Source: a virus
DNA length: 21,164 nucleotides
Virus record (IMG/VR): IMGVR_UViG_3300009537_000210
Span: 1 to 21,164 of that record
Direction: 5' to 3' (one strand)
Shown: positions 13,498-21,164 of the stretch, one piece after another
Position numbering within the stretch: the stretch's first letter is position 1
Layout of the letters: each line of letters starts with the position of its first letter
The notes under the pieces: generated by a model
What the model saw: the letters and a program-made list of their open reading frames with translations, nothing else
The model's database searches: none
Told to the model about the DNA's origin: nothing
Program-made: the position numbers and the translations under genes

Positions 13498-15831
13498 TCA
13501 CTGTTGATATGCCTTCCCGGGCTCGGCTAGGCCAGCCGGTTCGGTGGGCGGCTTCAGGATCTGTTTCGGCACAGGATTGGAATGCTTGTGCAGGTCAGCG
13601 GCGATATCGGCGCCGTGCCGGTCCACTCCGTCCCGAATCGAGGCGGCGGACAATTCCTTTTGCGTCCTGAGCTTCATCGCGGTGCCCGCGAGTTCGGATT
13701 TTATCTTCGCCAGCGTCTCGCGCTCGCTCGAGGTCAGTTCGGTGGACTTCATCCGCTCGTCGATCACAGCCACGGCCAGCTTGTTCTCCCGGTCCTTCTC
13801 GTTTTCCTGAGCCTCGAACTGCTGTTCCATCGCCGCCAGCTTCTCCTCGAGCTGGGCGCGCATCTGGGCGATCGAGACTCTTGGATCGCCCTTTTGCATA
13901 TTGGCGACGATCTTCTGCCATTCATCGTCGTCGTAGTCGAACCGCTTCGGATCGAAGTGCCGACTCGCCAGGTACTCGTTCATGAACTTCGCCGGGTCTT
14001 TCTTGAACACCGGGTTGAGGGACATCTGCATAGCCTTCAGCAGTTCCTGGTCCTGGAGCAGCCGCTCGACGTTGACAGAAGCGCCACGGGTGTCCAGCAC
14101 GAACTCGCCTTTCTCGTCGTCAGGTCCGTACTGCAGCAACCAGTTGTAGTAGCGCCTGCCGTGCGGTTCGGATACGTCATCATCGTAGGACGCACCCAAG
14201 TCCCGCAGGAATTCGCCCGCGTTCTGGTTCAGCACCTGTACCACCCCAACCAGTTCCGGCGCGCTGCCCTGCTGCCCTTGCAGCAGCATCGGCATGTTGG
14301 TTGACTCCTCCATCCACCTGAGCCCCATCTGGATAATATTCGCCAGTTCCTGCTGTCGCATCGGTACTTCGACGAAGGCAAACGCCTTCCTCACATCGTC
14401 GATATCGCCGTCCTCGGCGTAGTCCCACAGCTTCCACGGAACGATCTCATCGATACCGTTGTTTGGAGTGACCTGCGTACCCTTGATGATCTGCGGCCCA
14501 GCCGAGCGGCCGGCGTTGTCCATCATCGCCCGCACAGCAGCCACCACGATCCGCTGCGGAGCCCGGCCGGCCCGGGCAATCCCGGTTCCCCATGGCATCC
14601 CCTTGCGCTTCTGCGGCCAGGCGAACACGTCGTAGGGGAATTCCCCGTCGTCCAATGGGTTCAGCACCACCTTAATCACGTGCTCATTGACCATGGTGAG
14701 TAATGCAGGAACGGTTTCGCCTTCTTCGCACTCGCAGCCGGCGGCCTCCATGTGTTCTTTGGACAGGTCCCCGTAGCGATACCAGATCTCGTATGGCCCT
14801 TTCTTCGGTTGGCCCATCTGGCCGTCCTTCTTGATTGGCGCGATCGCGCGCATCGGGCCTTCAGCCAGGCAGGCATCAATCTGGTCGTCCAGATAGTCCC
14901 CGCCTTTGAGCTTGCGCAGCTTCTTCGTGGTGATCGAGTCCCGCTCCCAGAAGTAGGACCCGTCATGGATATTCTCGCCGCACGCCGGATCCGGGTAGCA
15001 GTTATGGACGTCGACCCGAACAGTGACCGGCTTGGTGACCTCGCTGACGATCACCTTGCCGTCCTTCAGCGCAATCCTGCGGATCTTCTCGGGGATCGGC
15101 CCCTTCAGCACGCCGGAACCGATCTTGGCGGCATCCTTGATAATCAGCCGGTTCTGAGTGTAGTACCGGCCCTCGACGTACCAGTCCTCGAGGCGCTTCT
15201 TCGCCTTCTCGGCCTTGGCCTTCGATTCTTCCATCACGGCCATGGCTTCGCGCACCGCGATCTCGGCGGCGTCGGCCGCCTGGGCAGGTTTCCCGGCGAA
15301 CTGGGTGCCGATCTGCTGCATCATCTTGGGTGACAACTCGCCCTTGGCCGCGCTGATCATCTCCGGCACTGGCGTCGGTTCCAAGCTCACCCGAGGCATT
15401 AGGATGTTGCACACCCGGGCCGCGGCGATATTCACCGCCGGCCGGGTGATGTTCACGAAGATCGAGGATTGTAACTGGCCCTTGCGCTTGGTCGCGATTT
15501 GCCCAGCTGGGCGCTGCTTCCATGCGTTCGAGTACTCATCCCGATTGGCGTCGTCGATGCCGTCGTAGTGCTCCTCGTCCTCTTGCCAGTCTTGCTCGAT
15601 CCCAGACTGTTCCCGAAACTGGATCGCCTCACTGCGCTCGCCTGCCAGTGTTCTCGCCATTTCGTCTAGCCGCGCGGCCAGCTCCTCGCGCTTGGCCTTG
15701 AGTTCTTCCTCAGATGGCCCTGTGGGTTCCTCAATCCCGTCACCCGGCGATAACGGCTTTGGCCCCGCCGCGACGACGTTCGTCTCCTGTTCTGGCGGCG
15801 GATACGGCCTGCGCTGGCGCTTGGTAGCCAT
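13498..15831 (-). CDS. Portal protein, 777 aa
   Basis: The size, position between terminase and scaffold/capsid, and layout indicate a podoviral portal, the twelve-subunit DNA entry ring. Residues 1-65 are a disordered, then helical leader. Residues ~95-150 include QSSIFVNITRPAVNIAAARV; the stem/wing region has KPVTVRVDVHNCYPDPACGE and FAWPQKRKGMPWGTGIARAG. The latter resembles portals of large podovirus-like phages. Residues ~640-720 form a coiled coil (RAQLEEKLAAMEQQFEAQEN) compatible with a C-terminal barrel, and the end is Pro-rich. The start codon shares a base with the preceding stop (TAATG), so translation is probably coupled; no strong separate ribosome binding site is seen. I have not been able to assign a named portal family with certainty. 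Confidence 0.87.
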   Translation of the reverse strand: MATKRQRRPYPPPEQETNVVAAGPKPLSPGDGIEEPTGPSEEELKAKREELAARLDEMARTLAGERSEAIQFREQSGIEQDWQEDEEHYDGIDDANRDEYSNAWKQRPAGQIATKRKGQLQSSIFVNITRPAVNIAAARVCNILMPRVSLEPTPVPEMISAAKGELSPKMMQQIGTQFAGKPAQAADAAEIAVREAMAVMEESKAKAEKAKKRLEDWYVEGRYYTQNRLIIKDAAKIGSGVLKGPIPEKIRRIALKDGKVIVSEVTKPVTVRVDVHNCYPDPACGENIHDGSYFWERDSITTKKLRKLKGGDYLDDQIDACLAEGPMRAIAPIKKDGQMGQPKKGPYEIWYRYGDLSKEHMEAAGCECEEGETVPALLTMVNEHVIKVVLNPLDDGEFPYDVFAWPQKRKGMPWGTGIARAGRAPQRIVVAAVRAMMDNAGRSAGPQIIKGTQVTPNNGIDEIVPWKLWDYAEDGDIDDVRKAFAFVEVPMRQQELANIIQMGLRWMEESTNMPMLLQGQQGSAPELVGVVQVLNQNAGEFLRDLGASYDDDVSEPHGRRYYNWLLQYGPDDEKGEFVLDTRGASVNVERLLQDQELLKAMQMSLNPVFKKDPAKFMNEYLASRHFDPKRFDYDDDEWQKIVANMQKGDPRVSIAQMRAQLEEKLAAMEQQFEAQENEKDRENKLAVAVIDERMKSTELTSSERETLAKIKSELAGTAMKLRTQKELSAASIRDGVDRHGADIAADLHKHSNPVPKQILKPPTEPAGLAEPGKAYQQ

Positions 15832-16061
15832 TACGCGGTGCCAGTCCCTTGGTCAACAGACTCGAAGCCCTGTTGCATCCCTGTGGCCTTTACGGCCTGC
15901 TGATCGCTTCCACCCATCATGGCTATCGCCTCGTCCAGCATGGAGCGCGCCCGAGTCATGAGCTCGGCGGCCTTGGCCATCTTGGCGCCATGGTCCATTT
16001 CGCCGCCGGCCGACTGGCCTGGTTGTGCGCCAGCCTGCGAGAGCATCGTTTGCATGTCCAT
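15831..16061 (-). CDS. Small phage protein before portal, 76 aa, unknown
   Basis: The protein is helical and Met/Ala/Gln-rich: QTMLSQAGAQPGQSAGGEMD, then KMAKAAELMTRARSMLDEAI, ending in a flexible Gly/Thr tail. I do not recognise a family. ATG at 16061 has AGGGGG about six bases upstream. Its TAA overlaps the portal ATG (TAATG), so translation of the portal probably depends on ribosomes finishing this gene. It could be a minor head protein or simply a coupling leader; neither is shown by sequence. Confidence 0.75.
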   Translation of the reverse strand: MDMQTMLSQAGAQPGQSAGGEMDHGAKMAKAAELMTRARSMLDEAIAMMGGSDQQAVKATGMQQGFESVDQGTGTA

Positions 16062-16071
16062 TGTCGCCCCC

Positions 16072-16404
16072 TTACTCTTTGTCCACCGAGTAAAAGCCCT
16101 TTGCGACGCCGTCTTCCTCGGACAGCAAGGCCAGCCTCATGATCTGAATCGAGATGCTGCGATCAGTCTTTTTCTCGTTGGCCGATTGCGTTGCCTGGGT
16201 CACCTTGCCGACGGCGTGCAGGACACATCGGTCCCCAGGCTCAGGTAGGTCATCAATGTCGAGCTTTTTCAACGCCGCATCGTCCAGGTTGATCGACAGT
16301 CCCCAGGGGTAATCCTCAGTCGAACCGCCGACAGTCGGGGACGTCGTGAACTTCTTTTTCTCTGCCTTCGTGAGCTTCATGTTGGTCATGCTCGGCATCT
16401 TCAT
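16072..16404 (-). CDS. Small head-associated protein, resembles capsid staple family, 110 aa
   Basis: After a basic start (MKLTKAEKKKF) comes YPWGLSINLDDAALKKLDID, then LPEPGDRCVLHAVGKVTQAT and ISIQIMRLALL. This order, an MKLT start followed by YPWGL and LP.(V/P)GD, matches my recollection of small phage proteins annotated as capsid staple proteins, which clip onto the shell. I cannot confirm it without a search. The beta-rich layout fits a small barrel. ATG at 16404 has GGAG seven bases upstream; the gene is nine bases past the large terminase stop. An internal ATG at MTNMKL could be used instead. Confidence 0.72.
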   Translation of the reverse strand: MKMPSMTNMKLTKAEKKKFTTSPTVGGSTEDYPWGLSINLDDAALKKLDIDDLPEPGDRCVLHAVGKVTQATQSANEKKTDRSISIQIMRLALLSEEDGVAKGFYSVDKE

Positions 16405-16413
16405 TGCGGTCTC

Positions 16414-17781
16414 CTAGAGTCCGACTGCTGAATCGTGTGGGGTGTAGGTCGAGCCCGGGCGAGCTCGTGGCCGCGGATCATTCCTGATCTGGTCCACTAT
16501 CGTTGCCAGGCCCCGAAATGCGTCTGCCCCATGGCTGTACTCATCATGCACCGGCGCGGCCGGCTCGCCAGTCTTCTCAGGAATCGCGCGCCTGTAGCGC
16601 TTCAGGCATTCCAGCAACCGCCCGACCCCAACGTATCCGGTCCCATTCTCTATGCCGGGGCCGTCATCGAAGTACGTCCGCGGGAACATCATCCTCGCGG
16701 CCTTGATCCCCGACTCTACGACCAACTTCGGGATGATCTTCACCTTGCGCCGGAGCCCCTCCAGGATCTGCTTGCCGCTTTTGCCGGCCTTCGGGTCCTT
16801 GCTTTCTCCGTCGTGCGGGAGCCAGTCGTCGCCCCAGACGTAGTGCAGATCGTTCAGCTGCGCGACGTACTCTGCATAGGTTCGGAAGTTGTCCTCGATG
16901 TAGCCGATCACCATGACTGCGGACGGCAGGCGTTGAACCAGTATGATCGTCATCGCGTCGTTCCACCCCAGATCCCAGATCGTGTGCACCGGCAGGGCGG
17001 GATCGTATGGCGTGGGTCTGATCCTGCGCTTCTCGATCGCATCCAGGACCTCGCGGGCGTAAATCGCGCCAGCAACCACCAGTCTCGGCATGCCGCCGTA
17101 CACGTGCCGGTATTCCTCTGGGTCGGAACGCAGCAACTGCAGCCGGTGGCTGTCCAGCACTTCAGAGAACCACGGATTGTCCTCCCATGTGACTTTCTGC
17201 ACCCACGCATCATCCGGCGGCGAAACGACAAAGCGCTGATACGTGTCGTCGGTATCCAGGTCTGGGTTAAACGTCGCCCATATCTCGGACTCCGGCGCCC
17301 GAATCGTCGGTATCAGGATCTCCCATGAGCGCTTTATGATCGCGTGCGCTTCCTCAGCCCAGGCAATATCGACACCCTCAAAGGACTTGATTTTTGCCGC
17401 GTCAATGCCCCGTAGCCCGGCGAACAGGAACTCGGCCTTGTTCCGCCCGGTGATGCTCGCGTCCTGCACCTGGAAGTAGCTCCCTGCATTCAGCGCCGCG
17501 ATCTGATCAGCCAGTAGCTTGTGCACGGAATCCGCGATGGTCCGCTGGATCTCCCGCACGCACAGTATCCGCAACGGGTCGTAGATCGCCAGGAGAATTA
17601 GCGCACGCCCGAACGTCCAGCTCTTAGCGCTATCCCGACCTCCGTGCGCGATGTAGTAGCGCCGGCGCTTGACGCTGTAATCCCTGGCGCCGTTCTTGTA
17701 CCCCTCCAGCAGCGGCAGCAGCTTGGCCGGAATCTCAACGCGGATTGACAGATTTTCGCGCTGGCTCGATGCCGACGACAT
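16414..17781 (-). CDS. terL: Terminase large subunit, 455 aa
   Basis: This is the packaging motor ATPase and nuclease, of the PBSX/Terminase_3-like type. The Walker A is GGRDSAKS at 47-54, a variant of the usual GxxGxGKS, with Asp and Ala replacing two glycines. The Walker B with catalytic glutamates is VDIAWAEEAH at 137-146. A coupling motif follows (SEIWATFNP, 165-173). The C-terminal RNase H-like nuclease shows acidic residues in IWDLGWND (268-274), LPHDGESKD (321-329) and HDEYSHGADAFR (412-423). Length is normal. The ATG at 17781 overlaps the small subunit gene by 47 bases and has GTGAG upstream, suggesting coupled synthesis. The protein docks on the portal and cuts and translocates DNA. 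Confidence 0.95.
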   Translation of the reverse strand: MSSASSQRENLSIRVEIPAKLLPLLEGYKNGARDYSVKRRRYYIAHGGRDSAKSWTFGRALILLAIYDPLRILCVREIQRTIADSVHKLLADQIAALNAGSYFQVQDASITGRNKAEFLFAGLRGIDAAKIKSFEGVDIAWAEEAHAIIKRSWEILIPTIRAPESEIWATFNPDLDTDDTYQRFVVSPPDDAWVQKVTWEDNPWFSEVLDSHRLQLLRSDPEEYRHVYGGMPRLVVAGAIYAREVLDAIEKRRIRPTPYDPALPVHTIWDLGWNDAMTIILVQRLPSAVMVIGYIEDNFRTYAEYVAQLNDLHYVWGDDWLPHDGESKDPKAGKSGKQILEGLRRKVKIIPKLVVESGIKAARMMFPRTYFDDGPGIENGTGYVGVGRLLECLKRYRRAIPEKTGEPAAPVHDEYSHGADAFRGLATIVDQIRNDPRPRARPGSTYTPHDSAVGL

Positions 17782-18331
17782 GGATACTCACGTTGGTAGG
17801 TAGTCTCTGCTGTTCGTTGTCTTTCTCGTAGAGCCCGTGGTACTTCATCGCCTTTTCGAGCGCGGCGTTCTTGTCCCAGTGCTTGATCTTCTTCAGTTCT
17901 CCAACCTTCCTGCGAGCCTCACCGCGACCATCGAATACATCCTCAACCTCGACGCTTGCCACAGTAGCCGCCGTATCATCATCCAGTTGGAGCACAGGAA
18001 TCAGATTGCCATCGGCGTCATAGAGTTTGCGCGGGTCAGAGTATGCGAGACGCGCAACCTCGCGCAACGTGCGCTCCAGGTCCAGCCCCACGATTTTCCC
18101 GACTTTTTCGGCCTCAACGCGCAGTTCAGCCGCAAACGCCGGATCAGTCATCAGGCGAGAGCCCTGCTGTCCAGCGGTCTTGGGACTGAATCCGGCCGCC
18201 AGGGCTGCCGCCGTGCAATTGCCTCCGTTGGCGAGCCACGCGACCTTGAATAACTGCCGACGTTTCGCGGCCTCCGCCTTGCTGGTCCCGAGCTTGACGC
18301 GCTTGCTTCTCTTGGCCCGTTTCTTTTTCAC
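17735..18331 (-). CDS. terS: Terminase small subunit, 198 aa
   Basis: It resembles the Terminase_2/XtmA small subunit family. A very basic leader (residues 1-28, Lys/Arg-rich) is followed by a helix-turn-helix-like DNA-binding region (FKVAWLANGGNCTAAALAAG, then FSPKTAGQQGSRLM). Residues ~75-170 form the oligomerisation part, with LERTLREVARLAYSDPRKLY and a LKKIKHWDKNAALEKAMKYH helix. The small subunit recognises the packaging site and regulates TerL. The start is GTG at 18331, three bases past the upstream stop; I see no alternative ATG. It is the first gene of the packaging pair. Confidence 0.9.
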   Translation of the reverse strand: MKKKRAKRSKRVKLGTSKAEAAKRRQLFKVAWLANGGNCTAAALAAGFSPKTAGQQGSRLMTDPAFAAELRVEAEKVGKIVGLDLERTLREVARLAYSDPRKLYDADGNLIPVLQLDDDTAATVASVEVEDVFDGRGEARRKVGELKKIKHWDKNAALEKAMKYHGLYEKDNEQQRLPTNVSIHVVGIEPARKSVNPR

Positions 18332-18332
18332 G

Positions 18333-18509
18333 TCACCGCTCGCTCATCGAGGCCAGATCCGACTGCTTCACCAGCTTGATCCCCGCCATGCAGTCAATCC
18401 TGCGCCTGTAGGATTCCCCGGCGTTGGCGATGATCTTGCCGTTCACCGATCTGAGACGCCAGCGCCATTGCTTATTGCGCGAGCGGAAAACTTCGAAAGT
18501 AAGCCCCAT
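18333..18509 (-). CDS. YegP/DUF1508-like small protein, 58 aa
   Basis: The short protein reads FEVFRSRNKQWRWRLRSVNG, then KIIANAGESY and IDCMAGIKLVKQ, which matches the DUF1508/YegP domain pattern (F.(V/L)(Y/F).(D/S)....WRWRL.(A/S).NG..IA.(S/A)GE.Y......GI..VK). The domain is a single beta-alpha unit of about 50 residues, often in tandem in bacteria; here there is one copy. No biochemical function is established for the family to my knowledge. ATG at 18509 has GGGAG and AGGA upstream; the longer frame to 18578 overlaps the upstream gene and has no site. It lies between the lectin-like protein and terS and is likely co-transcribed. Confidence 0.85.
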   Translation of the reverse strand: MGLTFEVFRSRNKQWRWRLRSVNGKIIANAGESYRRRIDCMAGIKLVKQSDLASMSER

Positions 18510-18514
18510 GTTTC

Positions 18515-20707
18515 CTATCTCCCGTTTGCAACGATCCGGTATTGGTCGTCGTTCGCCGCCTCCTGCGGGTTGACCCAAGCTACGCGGTAAGGCATCAGCC
18601 AGGACGAATCGGCGGTCTGCATTGCGGCTTGGGTGGAGGACATTGCGGCGAGCCAGATCCTCACGTTGCGGATGGTGCCGAATAGCTGGTTGGTTGAGGC
18701 GCTAAGATCCGGCCTCACCCCGATACCTAATACAGCACTGGTATTCAGAGAACCGTCAAACACTTGTTCAGTTCCAAGAGTGCCATTCACAGCACCGATA
18801 GTTGTCGCGCCACCCCAGTTAATGCCTACCTTAGTACTCGTAAGCAGGGGCCGAGAAACAGATGGGCCGCTTTCTCTGGTAGTCGTTACATCATATAGCG
18901 ATAGCTTGTTGGTGGTTTCTATAAATAACGGAACGCCGCCACCACCACTAAAGGTGTCACCTATGGGCGCATAACTACCATCAATGCCGCTGGTGGTGAT
19001 TTCTGCATAAATAGTACCAGCACTGTTTTGGATATTCCCCGCCGTCACATACGTCAGCACATCCCCCGCCTTGCTCACGTTGACCGGAATCGGCGTCGGG
19101 TTGGCGAAGGCTGCGGGTTCGAGGGTGTTGAAATCGACTTCTATTGCATCCGCGTTCGTCGTGATCCGGAAGCCGACGACAGGATTCGCCTGAGTGCGCG
19201 TGACTTGGAATAGCTTGTAGGTAGTGGTGAGCGTCGAAGTGATGTCCGTCCAGTTCGCTCCGCCGTTGTCCGTCATTTCGATAGTGCCGGTGCCTGTCTT
19301 GCGGCGTACCAATCCGCTGTAGGTATATGCAGCAGACCCTAGAACTGTCGTGAACAGGATCGTATTCGTCGCCGTGACTGCTCCACCCGTGAGGCTCGCG
19401 GCGGCATCCGTAACGCCATCCGTCCCTACAGCAGTCCCTACCGTCATTGTCGCGCCAACTACCCATCCTGCGTCCGTCATCGTGCGGCGGATCGCAGCGG
19501 TAGCTCCTAACACGTCGGCACGAGCACCTTCGGAGAGATAGCCAGTCGGACCATCTGCATCTACTACGCTAAGCGCTACACCATTCGCGCACTCAGCTTC
19601 AGCGCTCGTGATCAACGCCCCCGTCGCCTCGGTCACGACATTGGAAGCTACCGTGTTCCCGTTCAGGGTGTCGAAGTATTTCACTCCATCCACGCCAGCG
19701 CCGTGGAAGGGGGCGGAGAGGAATCCGTTGCTTACAGCCTCGGACGGATTCTGATTTGCCTGCCCGGTCACGTCCTCGACCATCGGCAGATACAGGTCTA
19801 TGGCATCGCCTGTCGTTCTGAGGAATATAGAAATAGCGGCGCCGTTCCTAAGCGCGACCGCTGAGGTCACGCGCACCCATGAGGATGAGATATTCCCGGT
19901 GATGGCTAGCAGTGTTCCAGCGGTATTAGAGAACTCCACCACTCCAGTGCCAGTCCGGCGGCGCACATAGAACGTGTACCTGCTGCTACGCCCAGTTGCC
20001 GATGCTGGCGTCACGTAAATACGGGAGTCTGCCGCAGCGTTGGTGGCCGTAAGCGTTATCGCATTTGTGTCGCCTGCCGGGTCTGCAATCCCTGTCGTTC
20101 GCGTGGCGTCAGCCGCCACAGTCCATGTGGACATATCGGAACTGACAAGATTCTCTACCCGCCTCGCCCCCTGCATCCTCGCCTCACCACTCAGCGCGAG
20201 ATTATGCTTGCCCTCGAAGTCGATCTGGTAGGCAGTCGTGGCGCGGGTGAAGGTGGGGGTGGCGCTGCCCGCGCTCCAGGATGGAACGAGCGTGGTCTGA
20301 AGCGGTGCGAAGAAGTCCGGGACGGGCGGAGTCGTTCCGGTGGCGCCAAGCCACGGCGTCGTGAATAGCGCGAGTTGGTCAAGTGGATCGGATGGCGGCC
20401 CGCGCGCGCTCTGCGGCCAATGCAACCAGGACCATGAGGACGGTTCGACGGTGTAGAAGTATTCTCCGTCGCCCGACCGCTTCGCCGCGTGGCCGGATGA
20501 GGAATCTATCGCGTGTGGCTGGTGATCGAGGCGCGTCTGGCTGATCTCGATGATGCTCTTGCCATCGGCATCTGATGCCGAGAAAGAGCAATCGCCTTGG
20601 CAGGTCAGTTCAGGGAATGCTTGCGCGTCGTGGCGCTGCACTACCCCCGGCAAAAACGAGAGCAGTATGGCTACAACCAGGACATACAGGATGGATCGCT
20701 TGATCAT
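18515..20707 (-). CDS. Large secreted-looking lectin/fibre-type protein, 730 aa
   Basis: Residues 1-30 form a signal peptide: a KR start, hydrophobic core (ILYVLVVAILLSFLPG) and a plausible cleavage after DAQA. Residues 31-145 are a unique segment with cysteines at 36 and 40. SATPTFTRATTAYQIDFEGK (148-167) resembles N-terminal modules of phage proteins carrying lectin-like domains. Two jelly-roll-like modules follow (about 190-312 and 413-535), each with an RR(R/K)TGTG..E motif, and a C-terminal concanavalin/LamG-like domain ends in LFGTIRNVRIWLAAM (675-689). ATG at 20707 begins just after the preceding gene's stop; the 53-residue upstream extension is Arg/His-rich and overlaps that gene, so I reject it. 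No strong ribosome binding site is visible. It probably binds carbohydrate, on the virion or at the cell surface. Confidence 0.82.
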   Translation of the reverse strand: MIKRSILYVLVVAILLSFLPGVVQRHDAQAFPELTCQGDCSFSASDADGKSIIEISQTRLDHQPHAIDSSSGHAAKRSGDGEYFYTVEPSSWSWLHWPQSARGPPSDPLDQLALFTTPWLGATGTTPPVPDFFAPLQTTLVPSWSAGSATPTFTRATTAYQIDFEGKHNLALSGEARMQGARRVENLVSSDMSTWTVAADATRTTGIADPAGDTNAITLTATNAAADSRIYVTPASATGRSSRYTFYVRRRTGTGVVEFSNTAGTLLAITGNISSSWVRVTSAVALRNGAAISIFLRTTGDAIDLYLPMVEDVTGQANQNPSEAVSNGFLSAPFHGAGVDGVKYFDTLNGNTVASNVVTEATGALITSAEAECANGVALSVVDADGPTGYLSEGARADVLGATAAIRRTMTDAGWVVGATMTVGTAVGTDGVTDAAASLTGGAVTATNTILFTTVLGSAAYTYSGLVRRKTGTGTIEMTDNGGANWTDITSTLTTTYKLFQVTRTQANPVVGFRITTNADAIEVDFNTLEPAAFANPTPIPVNVSKAGDVLTYVTAGNIQNSAGTIYAEITTSGIDGSYAPIGDTFSGGGGVPLFIETTNKLSLYDVTTTRESGPSVSRPLLTSTKVGINWGGATTIGAVNGTLGTEQVFDGSLNTSAVLGIGVRPDLSASTNQLFGTIRNVRIWLAAMSSTQAAMQTADSSWLMPYRVAWVNPQEAANDDQYRIVANGR

Positions 20708-20709
20708 GC

Positions 20710-21164
20710 TTACGCCGTGCAGGTGAAGTTCTGGGCGTCGATGGTGCCGTACCAAGTCGTACCGCCGTCGTACGTGAACCAGGTGTACTTGTCGCACTTG
20801 CCGCTCGTCGAGCTTGGCGTAGGGGCGGCCCCGCCGTTGTTGATCCAGGTCGCTCCGCTCATCCATGCGATAGTGCGCGGCGTCCCATCGGCCCGGTAGA
20901 TCAAAATGAAACTGGATACCGTGCCAGTGGCGGCCGGATTGCTCACCGTCGTCGTGGTGACGTTCGCATCGAGGGGGACGACGAAGAAGTTTGCGAGTGC
21001 AAGATTGAGCGTGATGACACCAGCCGCGATGGCAGGCGCGGCCTTGGCCATCTGCGCGTAGGTGAACCCCCCTCCGACTGGCGTAGTCAGACCAATCGCG
21101 GAGTTATTGATTGTCGCGCCGCTGATCGTGCTCGACCATGTGCCGGTCGTGACCGTGCCGGTCG
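20710..21164 (-). CDS. Partial tail fibre protein, C-terminal end
   Basis: The frame is open to the right edge of the window; about 150 residues are visible and the true start lies outside. The beginning has TGTVTTGTWSSTISGATINN and IGLTTPVGGGFTYAQMAKA, a pattern common in phage fibre shafts. The last 85 residues (FFVVPLDANVTTTTVSNPAA, then SSFILIYRADGTPRTIAW, WINNGGAAPTPSSTSGKCDK, FTYDGGTTWYG) match the beta-rich C-terminal fold widely seen in tail fibres and appendage proteins. A methionine at 21051 is internal and not the start. It is followed three bases later by the start of the lectin-like protein. Confidence 0.85.
   Translation of the reverse strand, partial: TGTVTTGTWSSTISGATINNSAIGLTTPVGGGFTYAQMAKAAPAIAAGVITLNLALANFFVVPLDANVTTTTVSNPAATGTVSSFILIYRADGTPRTIAWMSGATWINNGGAAPTPSSTSGKCDKYTWFTYDGGTTWYGTIDAQNFTCTA

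Noticed and set aside
17735-17781. Programmed frameshift joining TerS and TerL
   Set aside because: The 47-base overlap is ordinary for coupled genes, TerL has its own ATG with a GTGAG site, and I saw no slippery heptamer.
20708-20866. Upstream extension of the lectin-like protein to a 783-residue form
   Set aside because: The extra 53 residues are Arg/His-rich and overlap the C-terminus of the fibre gene in another frame. The methionine at 20707 starts a clean signal peptide.
18515-21164. Diversity-generating retroelement target in the lectin-like or fibre genes
   Set aside because: There is no reverse transcriptase in the window and I saw no template copy with adenine-specific differences. 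It could only be revisited with flanking sequence.

Overview
The window is the virion-morphogenesis part of a tailed-phage or prophage genome. Every gene I can support lies on the minus strand, so transcription runs from right (21164) to left (1). Genes are packed with overlapping or nearly touching ends, and no gene-free stretch exceeds about 100 bases. Base composition is GC-rich, in the range of phages of beta- and gammaproteobacteria, but nothing here fixes the host. There is no tape measure, tail sheath, tail tube or tail assembly chaperone frameshift pair. The adaptor/nozzle-type genes fit a short-tailed (podovirus-like) virion.

Reading in the direction of transcription: (1) 21164-18515 holds the end of a tail-fibre gene and a large secreted-looking, lectin-like protein. 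(2) 18509-18333 is a small YegP/DUF1508-type protein. (3) 18331-16414 is the packaging pair TerS and TerL. (4) 16404-13018 has two small proteins (one resembling capsid staple proteins), the 777-residue portal, and two small proteins of unknown role. (5) 12925-10884 is the acidic scaffold-like protein followed by an N4 gp56-type major capsid protein. (6) 10800-7572 has two unknown head-region proteins and a 668-residue protein with repeated beta domains and a C-terminal lectin-like domain, probably capsid decoration or head fibre. (7) 7499-4418 has a small protein, an SU10-type adaptor, and a large tail (nozzle-like) protein. (8) 4415-3090 is a repeat-rich tail fibre with a signal-peptide-like start. 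(9) 3073-1 has four proteins with coiled-coil, hydrophobic and Gly/Ala-rich features, likely internal or ejection proteins; the last runs off the left edge.

The genes form one assembly line: TerS/TerL feed DNA through the portal, scaffold and capsid protein build the shell, decoration proteins coat it, adaptor and nozzle close the neck and tail, and fibres bind the host. Strong intrinsic terminators separate the scaffold/capsid/decoration block into short units. Each sits within about 10-25 bases of the next start codon, which suggests expression is tuned by termination and read-through. Lysis, replication, integration and RNA polymerase genes are not in the window.

The most unusual points are the signal peptides on two fibre/lectin proteins, the YegP-like gene beside the terminase, the lectin domain on a putative capsid decoration protein, and the terminator arrangement. 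I found no CRISPR array, tRNA, integrase, transposase, reverse transcriptase or defence gene.
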